From Vreelandella malpeensis (lineage in GTDB: Bacteria > Pseudomonadota > Gammaproteobacteria > Pseudomonadales > Halomonadaceae): DNA of 64,000 nt. The stretch lies in the NCBI RefSeq assembly GCF_020622355.1, contig NZ_WHVL01000005.1, positions 124,001 through 188,000 on the forward strand, in the 5' to 3' direction. A program made the translations under genes and the position numbers. The notes below the pieces were generated by a model that was given only the letters and a program-made list of their open reading frames with translations, ran no database searches and was not told the DNA's origin. Below, piece after piece: positions 9,856-18,000 of this stretch (the stretch's first letter is position 1; each line of letters starts with the position of its first letter).

Positions 9856-11126
9856 TCGCCCTAGTCGACTGCAACAACTTCTACGTGAGCTGCGAGCGCG
9901 TATTTCAGCCGCGCCTGGAGGGGCAGCCAGTGGGCGTGCTGTCGAACAACGACGGCTGCGTCGTCGCTCGCTCGCAAGAGATCAAAGACCTGGGCGTGGC
10001 CATGGGCATGCCGGCCCATAAAATCGAGCCTCACGTTCGCAAGCAGTGCACGCTCTTGAGCTCGAACTATGCTCTCTACGGCGACATGAGCCGCCGCGTT
10101 ACCGACGTACTGGGGCAGCACACGCCCCACGTTGAGGTCTACAGCATCGACGAGTCGTTTCTCTCGTTCGAGGGATTTGCTCCGGAGTCGCTTATCGGGC
10201 GCTGCCAGGCGATGCGCACCCAAGTGCGGCGGGATACCGGCATCCCGGTCAGCGTTGGGCTCAGCACCAGCAAGACCTTGGCTAAGCTGGCCAACCATCG
10301 CGCCAAGAAAGAGCCCCACTTTGGTGGCGTGGCCATCATGGATCCAGGCAGCGACGATACCCGGGCATACCTCGAGCAGCTGCCGGTGAGTGAGGTGTGG
10401 GGCGTGGCGCACCGTAGCGCCGTCCGGTTGCACACGCTCGGTATAGAGACCGCTTGGCAACTGCGCGAGGCATCGCCCAAGCACCTGCGCAAGCATTTCT
10501 CGGTCGTGATGGAGCGCATCGTCTACGAGCTCCGCGGTGTCAATTGCATCGAGCTCGACGACATGACTGAGCCGAAAAAACAGATCATGGTCTCGCGCTC
10601 TTTCGGACGCCTGACACAGAACAAAACCGATCTGCAGGAGGCGGTACGGGTGCACGCCGCGCGTGCCGGCGAGAAGCTCCGGAAACAGAGCGGCCTTGCC
10701 CAGGCGATCATGGTGTTCGTGCGCACGAACCGGTTCCGGAGCGATCTGCCAAGCTACAGCAAAAGCGTAGTCGTCCCTTTGCCCGGCGCGACGTGCGATA
10801 GCCGCGCGCTGATTCGCGCCGCCGGCGCCGGGCTCGAGCAGATATTCAAGCAGGGAATCTGGTATCAGAAGTGCGGCATCATGCTGATGGATCTGTGCAA
10901 TCACGAGAACGAACAGCTGGGGCTACTGGGTGAGGCGGAGAACGACGAGACGCGGCAGCGGAACGAACGGCTCATGGCCACGCTCGACCAGCTCAACCGC
11001 GAGCACGGCAAGGGCACCGTGCGGCTGGGAATGCATCGAAAAGTGAATGCATGGGAACTGCGCTGTGAACATCGAACGCCGCGGTACACGACGCGCTGGG
11101 ATGAGCTGAAGGAAGTATCATTGTAG
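9852..11126 (+). CDS. umuC: UmuC-like Y-family DNA polymerase V catalytic subunit
   Basis: 424 residues, equal to the E. coli protein. Starts IALVDCNNFYVSCERVFQP, with the metal-binding Asp and steric-gate region of Y-family polymerases; the second acidic site is YSIDESFLSF (about residues 98-107). Finger, thumb, little-finger and C-terminal UmuC-specific region are all present. ATG 9852 overlaps the umuD stop. It inserts nucleotides opposite lesions with UmuD'. Intact and probably functional. Confidence 0.96.
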   Translation: MIALVDCNNFYVSCERVFQPRLEGQPVGVLSNNDGCVVARSQEIKDLGVAMGMPAHKIEPHVRKQCTLLSSNYALYGDMSRRVTDVLGQHTPHVEVYSIDESFLSFEGFAPESLIGRCQAMRTQVRRDTGIPVSVGLSTSKTLAKLANHRAKKEPHFGGVAIMDPGSDDTRAYLEQLPVSEVWGVAHRSAVRLHTLGIETAWQLREASPKHLRKHFSVVMERIVYELRGVNCIELDDMTEPKKQIMVSRSFGRLTQNKTDLQEAVRVHAARAGEKLRKQSGLAQAIMVFVRTNRFRSDLPSYSKSVVVPLPGATCDSRALIRAAGAGLEQIFKQGIWYQKCGIMLMDLCNHENEQLGLLGEAENDETRQRNERLMATLDQLNREHGKGTVRLGMHRKVNAWELRCEHRTPRYTTRWDELKEVSL

Positions 11127-11437
11127 CCATGCCCTCCTTGGCATGGGGCGTTTCCCTACGTGATGCTCCTGCATGATGCATTCGGCATGCTGAGTAGCGG
11201 CGCTCCTGGCATCATTATTTAAAATTAGCCAACTCAGTTTGCTTTGTATGTAAGCCATCGATCAATATGATGTAGGCGCACGCTTACATTTGGCTTGCTC
11301 CCCGGTTTTTTCTCAACCAGCCAGCCCGGGTGCCCGGCGTTCGTCGTCAAGCGCCGGGATCTCATGACCGCCGGCGTCTGGCGGCTGGCTCGACGCCCTG
11401 ACGGCCCGCATGGGCACAATGTGCGGGATGCGCCGTT
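11127..11437. other. Intergenic region between convergent umuC and dam
   Basis: A hairpin at 11126-11148 (GCCATGCC with GGCATGG) is a weak terminator candidate for umuDC, with only a short T run. Several short GC-rich inverted repeats near 11340-11430 may end the methylase transcript. No gene seen. Confidence 0.45.
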
Positions 11438-12196
11438 TTAACGATTTGTGATAATCAGCTCCTTGGCTGGCTCCCCGCCACCCCCACCGACGGTGTAACG
11501 CGTCTGGGCGGTGCGGATGTTGAGCCCGGCGAACGCCTCGCGCATTTCGGGAATGTCGTTGACGCTGATCACGACCTGGCCCTGGGCGTTCTTCGCGATC
11601 TCGGCCATGGCGGCGTACTCCTCGAGCTCAAACGCGTTCCCGTACCCAGCGGTGCCCCAGTAGGGCGGATCGAGGTAGAAAAGCGTCCCTGGGCGATCAT
11701 AGCGCCGCATGCACTCTTTCCAGTCGAGGTGCTCGATGTACGTTCGCGCCAGCCGCAGGTGGGCCGCGCTGAGATCCTCCTCGACGCGCATCAGATTGAG
11801 CGCCGGCGGTGCTCCCACCGAGACACCGAACGTCGGGCTCGACACCCGGGCGCCGAACGCCATTTTCTGCAGATAGAAAAAGCGCGCGGCGCGCTGAATG
11901 TCGGTCAAATGCCGGGGGTCGACGTCGCGCTGCATGAGGAAATCCTCTCGGCTCACCAGCGCCCACTTGAACTGCCGTACCAGCTCCTCGAGGTGGTGCT
12001 TGACGCAGCGGTAGAGCGTCACCAGCTCGCTATGCCGGTCGTTGATCACCTCGACCTTGCTGGGCTCCTTGAGAAAGAAAATCGCCGCGCCGCCGCAAAA
12101 CGGCTCGACGTAGGTGGTGTGCGGCTCGAACAGCGGAATGATCTGCTTAGCCAGTCGGCGCTTGCCGCCCATCCACGGAATCAATGGTTTAGACAT
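11438..12196 (-). CDS. DNA adenine N6-methyltransferase (D12 class), cargo copy
   Basis: 252 residues. The N-terminal IPWMGGKRRLAKQI and VEPFCGGAAIFFLK form the S-adenosylmethionine site, and YLDPPYWG (about 173-180) is the catalytic DPPY motif of the Dam class. The target site cannot be read off. It stands alone, transcribed toward umuC, after the end of the tail operon, with a LexA box 6 bases upstream of its start, so it should be induced by DNA damage. A distinct D12 methylase lies at 44701-45564. Likely protects phage DNA from restriction or alters GATC-type signalling. Confidence 0.9.
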   Translation of the reverse strand: MSKPLIPWMGGKRRLAKQIIPLFEPHTTYVEPFCGGAAIFFLKEPSKVEVINDRHSELVTLYRCVKHHLEELVRQFKWALVSREDFLMQRDVDPRHLTDIQRAARFFYLQKMAFGARVSSPTFGVSVGAPPALNLMRVEEDLSAAHLRLARTYIEHLDWKECMRRYDRPGTLFYLDPPYWGTAGYGNAFELEEYAAMAEIAKNAQGQVVISVNDIPEMREAFAGLNIRTAQTRYTVGGGGGEPAKELIITNR

Positions 12197-12201
12197 TATT
12201 T

Positions 12202-12221
12202 ACCTGTTTATGCATACAGTT
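12202..12221 (-). promoter_or_regulatory. LexA (SOS) box upstream of the cargo adenine methylase
   Basis: CTGTTTATGCATACAG fits CTGT-N8-ACAG. It lies so close to the methylase ATG (12196) that bound LexA would cover the promoter-proximal and ribosome-binding region. Confidence 0.7.
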
Positions 12222-12273
12222 AATGATAGTATTGAACGGCTGTATGTCTACCCCAAACAGGCATCGCACTTTT

Positions 12274-12301
12274 GCCCCGGCCTCCCCGCCGGGGCTTTTT
12301 T
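12274..12301 (+). terminator. Rightward intrinsic terminator
   Basis: GCCCCGGC pairs with GCCGGGGC and is followed by six T. No protein gene on the plus strand clearly needs it; it may end a short RNA started near the LexA box or simply insulate the late operon from rightward transcription. Confidence 0.75.
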
Positions 12302-12308
12302 CATGCAC

Positions 12309-12329
12309 AAAAAAACCGCCTCGAGGCGG
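12309..12329 (-). terminator. End terminator of the leftward late operon
   Basis: The palindrome CCGCCTCGAGGCGG is followed on the minus strand by seven T. It comes 27 bases after the last tail gene. Confidence 0.85.
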
Positions 12330-12356
12330 CCGCTTGCACCAGGTCATCCAGGCGAT

Positions 12357-12605
12357 CTACTCAATTAGTTTCACTTGCTGCCACACCACCCGCCGCACCA
12401 CACCACTCTCGACGTTTTTCACATCGAGCTGGCCATAGCTGAAGTCGGGGTATGGCTGCACCTCATAGCGCCCGACGAACTCCGGGCCGCTCTTGATCGC
12501 CACGGTCGTGCCCGGGGCGAGGGTGTCACGCAGCGCCTTCTCGGCCTTCTCCCGGGCGTTCGCCGAGGCTTTATGCAGTTTGTCGAGCTGGGGAAATTCG
12601 GACAT
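12357..12605 (-). CDS. Small phage tail-region protein, last gene of the late operon
   Basis: 82 residues. Helical N-terminal half (FPQLDKLHKASANAREKAEKAL) and a beta-rich C-terminal half ending VVRRVVWQQVKLIE. Its ATG overlaps the stop of the preceding fibre fragment (ATGA at about 12605), so it is translated with the fibre genes and could be a fibre chaperone or assembly factor; this is inference from position only. Family not recognised. Confidence 0.6.
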   Translation of the reverse strand: MSEFPQLDKLHKASANAREKAEKALRDTLAPGTTVAIKSGPEFVGRYEVQPYPDFSYGQLDVKNVESGVVRRVVWQQVKLIE

Positions 12606-13243
12606 CAGGTGTCCTCCTGGTCAGGTTCATCGGTATGTTCGGGCGTCTCAAACTCCGGCATGGCGAGCCGCAGCGAGATGAAACGCCCCTCGGGAATATC
12701 GATCGGGTCGCCGTCGGCGTACCCTTGGATCTCGTTGCGCGCGAACGGCGGCGCGCCGGGGTGGGTCCGGTGGTAGGTGCGCACCAGCAGATCCCCGCCG
12801 TCCTCCTCCTCGATGTCGATCCACAGCAGCGGCAGGTTGTTGCCATCGTGAATGTTCGCGAACTGCCAACCATCGGCGCGCCAGCCCAGCGAGCCAGTCA
12901 CGCGGTACACGCCCTCGCTCTCACGGCTCGCCATGACGCCCAGTGCCTGGCTATTGGATGCCCCGGCGCCGCCGGGCTCGTATTGCTGCCCTTCCTCATC
13001 AGCCATCGCGGTGTCACTGTCACGGGCGAGGCGGAAGATGGGCGAGGCAGTGCGCAAAATCCCGTTTGAATCACGCGTGGCATTGCCCGTCGTGTAGAAT
13101 GTGTTACCTGTAGGGCGACGATCGGGATCATTTGGGTAGTTTATTGAAACAGCAGGGCTGATAGAGTCCAGGTGCAGTGTGTATTGAGAAGTGCCTCTCG
13201 ACATGCTCAGAAAGGGCCTGTACACAATGTTGTTTGAAAGCAA
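12605..13243 (-). pseudogene. Second tail-fibre copy, C-terminal part after a frameshift
   Basis: Open for 212 codons from a TTG at 13243. It aligns by eye with the second half of the intact fibre gene at 13693-14673: TTGNATRDSNGILRTASPIF here against TTGNVTRDSNGVLRAASPIF there, and GVYRVTGSLGW against GVYAITGSLGF. The upstream half of the same copy is 13246-13596 in the other frame. One lost base in a TTCC run near 13253 explains the break: restoring it gives a smooth SFPLGLLSNNIVYRP join. It could be a true mutation, a read error, or translational slippage. The C-terminal end is acidic and overlaps the next start. Confidence 0.75.
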
Positions 13244-13245
13244 CC

Positions 13246-13596
13246 CTAATGGAAACTGACAGCATTAGCTCCGCCGCCGTTGTAAAAACCAGCGACTAGA
13301 GATGTTTTCAAATCGGTGACGCTGTTGGGTTCCGACGTACCCAGACCAAAGGCGCCCTCACGCATCAGACGCGAGCCCGGACCTACTACGTCACGCCCTG
13401 CCACATTCTCGATCCCCAGGATTTTCTGCAAAGCGGCCAGGTCGCCCACGGCGATCTGTGACAGCGTATCGGCACCGGCGGCCGCGCCCACTCGCTGATT
13501 ATTCAGACGCACCAGGTTCTTGGCGCTCTTGATGAGGTCCTCGAACGCCGCGATGAGCTCGGCGTTTTTGCTGTTGTACTGGTCCTGATTACTCAT
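13246..13596 (-). pseudogene. Second tail-fibre copy, N-terminal part
   Basis: 116 codons from ATG 13596; an in-frame GTG at 13605 is possible but the ATG is preferred. Residues 2-70 are nearly identical to the start of the intact fibre gene (NQDQYNSKNAELIAAFEDLI against NQDQYNAKNAELIAAFEDLI), then the two diverge and this one ends in VSFH-stop at the frameshift. The conserved N-terminus is probably the segment that docks the fibre to the tail, the variable middle the receptor-facing part. Its ATG coincides with a TGA that would end a frame-shifted long form of the upstream fibre. Confidence 0.75.
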
Positions 13597-13692
13597 TGGG
13601 GGCACCCCGCAAAACGATGAATGGATGGCGTCAGTGATGCGATCAGGTGATCGCGCTCACCCCGCCATCGGTGCCCGGCCCAGTGAAAATAA

Positions 13693-14673
13693 TCAGCTAG
13701 GTGTTTGACTCTCTGGACTAGAGCTGTTACCCCCCCCCCCCTCGATTTCAGTTTTAGGCATACTTAGACGCATGTCGACCCAGCGCCCCCGGGGAATATC
13801 GAGCGGCTCGCCGGCGATATGCCGCCCACTTTGCCAGTCGAATTTCGGCTCGAACGTGCGCAGCGTGATCGTGCCTTCGTCGTCCTGCTCGGCCTCGGCG
13901 AACACCAGGTTGTTGCCGTTGGCGTCCTGGGGAATCACGAACCCGTTAGGCCAGACGTTGTCGGTCGCGAACCCGAGGGAGCCCGTGATCGCGTAGACGC
14001 CGGTATCCAGGCGCTCCGACGTGACACCCTGGGCCTCGGCGTTCGCCATGCCGGCGCCGGCATCTTTGAATCCGTCACCCTGGGCGCACTCTGCGACCGT
14101 GGCCACCCGAAAAATCGGCGAGGCCGCACGCAAAACGCCATTGGAATCTCGGGTGACGTTCCCCGTGGTGTAAGCTTCCACAGCACTGCCAATCAAGCCG
14201 TTGGAAATACGGAAGAACTTGATCTGATTTCCAATGGTGTGAACGAATCCAGACCCCGTTTCATCCGTACGCTTATTCAGGAAAACACTACTCCATGCGT
14301 CCGAGAACTTAGTGAAGTCCGGCGGGTAGTTACTGCTGCTGATTGCCCACAGGCCATTTCTCTGAGCGCCCACTGGCTGATCGCTCGGCAAATACTGGCA
14401 CGTCCCTTCAATGCCTCCTGCTCCCTCTCTGAGTAACCGCGCACCTATCCCAACCGTGTCTCGGCCCGCAACGGCAACGATGTTCAAAGCGCGCTGGAGG
14501 GCGCCCACGTCCCCGATGGCTATCTGGCTCAACGTATCTGCGCCGGCAGCCGCCCCTACTCGCTGACCGTTCAGACGCACTAAGTTCTTGGCGCTCTTGA
14601 TGAGATCCTCGAACGCGGCGATGAGCTCGGCGTTTTTCGCGTTGTACTGGTCTTGATTAGCTGGTGTGACCAT
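13693..14673 (-). CDS. Tail fibre / side-tail protein, intact copy with G12 tract
   Basis: 326 residues. The first 100 residues (SAKNLVRLNGQRVGAAAGAD, LSQIAIGDVGALQRALN) are shared with the tandem copy downstream; the middle is unique; the last 150 are again shared. It reads like a short tail fibre or receptor-binding protein. The C-terminus runs through a 12-G tract encoding GGGG, then ends NSSSPESQTPS. Loss of one G would extend the protein by about 33 residues to a TGA overlapping the next ATG. The ATG at 14673 overlaps the stop of the preceding gene. The docking and receptor roles are inferred. Confidence 0.8.
   Translation of the reverse strand: MVTPANQDQYNAKNAELIAAFEDLIKSAKNLVRLNGQRVGAAAGADTLSQIAIGDVGALQRALNIVAVAGRDTVGIGARLLREGAGGIEGTCQYLPSDQPVGAQRNGLWAISSSNYPPDFTKFSDAWSSVFLNKRTDETGSGFVHTIGNQIKFFRISNGLIGSAVEAYTTGNVTRDSNGVLRAASPIFRVATVAECAQGDGFKDAGAGMANAEAQGVTSERLDTGVYAITGSLGFATDNVWPNGFVIPQDANGNNLVFAEAEQDDEGTITLRTFEPKFDWQSGRHIAGEPLDIPRGRWVDMRLSMPKTEIEGGGGNSSSPESQTPS
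13730..13741 (-). repeat. Homopolymeric G12 tract inside the tail-fibre gene
   Basis: Twelve C on the plus strand, twelve G in the coding sense, near the 3' end of the fibre gene. Long poly-G tracts are classic slipped-strand phase-variation sites. The frame consequences are given under the findings. Homopolymer sequencing error cannot be excluded. Confidence 0.9.
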
Positions 14674-15041
14674 TATAATTCTCCGGAAATGATGATCTGC
14701 TCGTATTTGCTGACGTAGCTCACCGGGCTGGACACGCTCAGGCTCGAGAGCCCTGGCGACCGGGCCTCGAACACCACGGGCTCAGTGCCATCAGACGCTT
14801 TCTGCTCACCGTCGAGATCGATAACGAGCCCCAGGGGCACGCCGGTGACGGTCACTGTGAGTCCCTCAATGCTGTACTCGAACGGGTAGTCGGTCTGTTC
14901 TGCCAGGCGCGGCGGGGCCTGGGATGTATCGACATAGTGCCCCGCCACATCGAACTCCGGGGCGACATCAATATACCGCTCGGAGGATGTGACGACGCCG
15001 AGGATCCGGCCCTCGTCGTTGTACTGAATTTTTCGATGCAT
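14673..15041 (-). CDS. Small tail protein between J and the fibres
   Basis: 122 residues from ATG 15041, which overlaps the J stop (ATGA). Starts MHRKIQYNDEGRILGVV; the rest is beta-rich with VTGVPLGLVIDLDGEQ and a bacterial Ig-like ending SSPVSYVSKYEQIIISGEL. Similar small proteins often sit between the tail-tip protein and fibres in siphoviruses. Its stop overlaps the fibre start. No named family assigned. Confidence 0.65.
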   Translation of the reverse strand: MHRKIQYNDEGRILGVVTSSERYIDVAPEFDVAGHYVDTSQAPPRLAEQTDYPFEYSIEGLTVTVTGVPLGLVIDLDGEQKASDGTEPVVFEARSPGLSSLSVSSPVSYVSKYEQIIISGEL

Positions 15042-18000
15042 CAGCGTTTCCTCGAGATCGTGATAGCGGAGCAGCCGCGCACGCGGCGTTGTATGTTGCC
15101 GTTGAATTGCACTTGGACGACGATTTCCCGCCACCCGCTATAACTAGGCAGGGTGGCAGCGCTCGACCACGATTCAGTGAGCTCGATCAGCCCGTTACCG
15201 CGTATTGAGCGCACGAAGCCGAAGTTTCGAACTGTCGTGCCGTTGAGTAGAACGCGCACAGCGAACCCGGCAGTAACCGGGGCACCGCTCGGCAGACTGG
15301 ACGCAACACTGGCGTCGACGGTCAACCACACCACCGTGGCGCCGCCCTGGGCGTCATGCCACAGCGAGCCAGCATCCTGCCAAGCGGCCTGCGGCGCATC
15401 CCACTGCGCGGTTGACTCGAACGACGACGATACAGACACCGCGTCCTCCCCGATCTGCAGCGTACCTACCGAGAGGTTTCGGATTTTGGCTGAGTCGATT
15501 GCCCCGTTGGCGATCTGTGCGTTCTGAATCCAGACGTCGTCAATCTGGCCGAATCGGAGCCGCAGCCGCTGGGCGTCGATCAGATCGGCGCGCAGCCGGC
15601 CGTTCTCGAACGCCAGCGAGCCGTCGAGCGCACGCAGCTTTTCGACACCCAGGGACGCGATCAGGGCATCGCGAATGACCACCCGGCCATCGCTCACGAC
15701 GAACGCCGTCACGAGCTGGCCGTTGACCGGGTTGATGATCGCCGTCTGATCTGCAATCAGCATGATCTCGGCGGTCGTCCCATCCGCCTGCATACCGATC
15801 ATGGCCTTCTTGCCGTTCACCTCGGTCGTGACCAGGTAGCGCGCGACGACGCCCCCCTTGGGGTCCACGATCGCCATCAACTCCTGCTCGACGTTCGCGA
15901 ATTTCCCATTCGCCTCGGCGCGCACCTGTTCCACGCGGGCCGACGTCGCGCTGTTCTCGGTCGACAGCGCCGAGTAGCGGCTCTCGTTGAGCGCCTCGTT
16001 CTCGCCTACTTTGGCGCTGAGCCGATTCTGCTCGGCGGCCAGGGCCTGCCGCTCGGTCGCCTCCACCACCACGGTCACATCATGTTGCGCGGCGTTGCCC
16101 AGGGCCTGAGCCTGAAGGGCTAGCCGACGAAACACGTTCACCGCCTCCTCGCCGGCGAGCGTCTGCTCGATCGTTTCGATGCTGCCGGTGTTATCCCCCA
16201 GCGTGCTCTCGGCGGTTTCGACGCGCCGCGTCAGCGCCCGTTGTGCGGTCGACAGCGCGGTGAGCTCGGTGGATAGCGCCGAGCGACTGGCTTCGAAGGC
16301 CGCATCGAGCTCGAGGAACGACTGCGCCAGCGCGCTATCGGCGTCGGTCAGCGCCGTGATACGGTCGCGCACCGTCGCCAGATTGCCGCCGAATTCCGCT
16401 GACAACGCCTCGAGACGCTCGGACAGCGCCCGGCGCTCGTCCACGGACACGGTGCGGTCGATGTCCTGCTGGGCGGCGTTCCCGAGCGCCTGAGCCTGCA
16501 TCGCCAAGCGGCGAAACACGTCGGCGGCGTCGTTGCTCGCCAGGGTTTTACTGACCTCCTCGATGTCGGCCTGGTTGTCGTCGATCGCGGACTGGGCGGC
16601 GTCGATCTGCTGGGTCATCGCCGCGCCAGCCTCGGCCAGCGCCTGCAGGCTGATATTCGTCGACGAGCGGAACCCGTCGAGCGATGCCTCGGAGTCAGAG
16701 ACCCGCTCGGTCAACGCGACCTGGTCCGTCGCCAGTGCCGAGACGCGTTCGCGATTGTCGGCCAGCGCCGCGTTCGTCTCCGCCGCGACCCGGCCCACAT
16801 CCTCGGCCAGGGCCTGGCGGCCGTCGGCGCCGGCGCGCTCCACGCGCTCGATCGACGCCGCGTTGTCGCCGATGCGCTGATCGAACCCCGACACCCGCTC
16901 GTCGACGTCCTCGATCTGTTCTCGCGCCTGCTCGAGCTGCTCCGAGGCCGAGCTCAGCCGTCCGTCGGCCGCATCGAGCCGGGTCTGCAGCTCCTCCCGG
17001 GCCTGCTCCACCGATTCGGTCGCGCCGGCGATCTTGGCATCCGCATTGTCGATTGCCTCCTGCATCGCGGCATCGGCCTGCTCCAGCGCCTCGCGGGTGT
17101 GATCGAGTCGCTCGTTCCACTGCTCGACGACGCCGCCTTCTCGGTAGATGTTCTTGTCGATGGCCTCAATGATGTCGTCGAACTGCTCGAGGGTGGTGGC
17201 CTGCACCGGGTACCAGGTGCTGACCCCGTAGGCGTTGATGCCCCGCACGTAGTAGAAATAGGTCGTCGCCGAGCGCCGGTCGGTATCGGTCAGCACGGTG
17301 GCCACGCCCAGATTGACCGCGTTGCTCTCGATCAAGTGCGCCTCGAGCGCGACCCCCGACCGCCAGAACTCCCACATCGCGCCCGGGTACAGGCCGCGCG
17401 GGCGCAGCGTGACCGAGAACGTGCCCACCTCGATGTCGACGCTATCCGGCGGTACCGGCAGCAGCAGGCCCGCCACGTTGGTGATCAACGTCACCCAGGG
17501 CGACCCGGTGCCCAGGGCCGTGACGCCGCGCACACGAATCATCCACTGCCCCGGGTCGACGTCGCGCAGATCCACGCTGGTTCCCGTCTCGGTGTAGACG
17601 GTGCGCCACTGCATGTCCGCCGGGCCTTGAACCTCGAGGATGTAGCGCTGTACGCGCGGGTCATCGCTCGGCGTCCAGCTGATCGTCATGCCCTGGTGCT
17701 CGGTGCCGCCGGCCAGGTACGTGAACGCCTGGGCGGTGATCGCGTAGGGCGGCGACACCGGCCCGCTGGGCAGCAGCGTGTAGTTGGGCGGCTCGAGCTC
17801 GATGCCGAGCTCGATACGGGCGTATTTGGTCGGGTCGTGTTCGAGCGCGGTGACGTGGTATTCGAGCCCGCCGCCCTCGCCAGTGCTCTCGCTGACCGCC
17901 AGCACCCGGAACTGGCGGGGCTCGATGGATTGGCTCGACAAGATCCACATCGCCCCTGTTACCGGCGTCGCCGACAGGGGCTGGTCCAGACGCACCTGGT

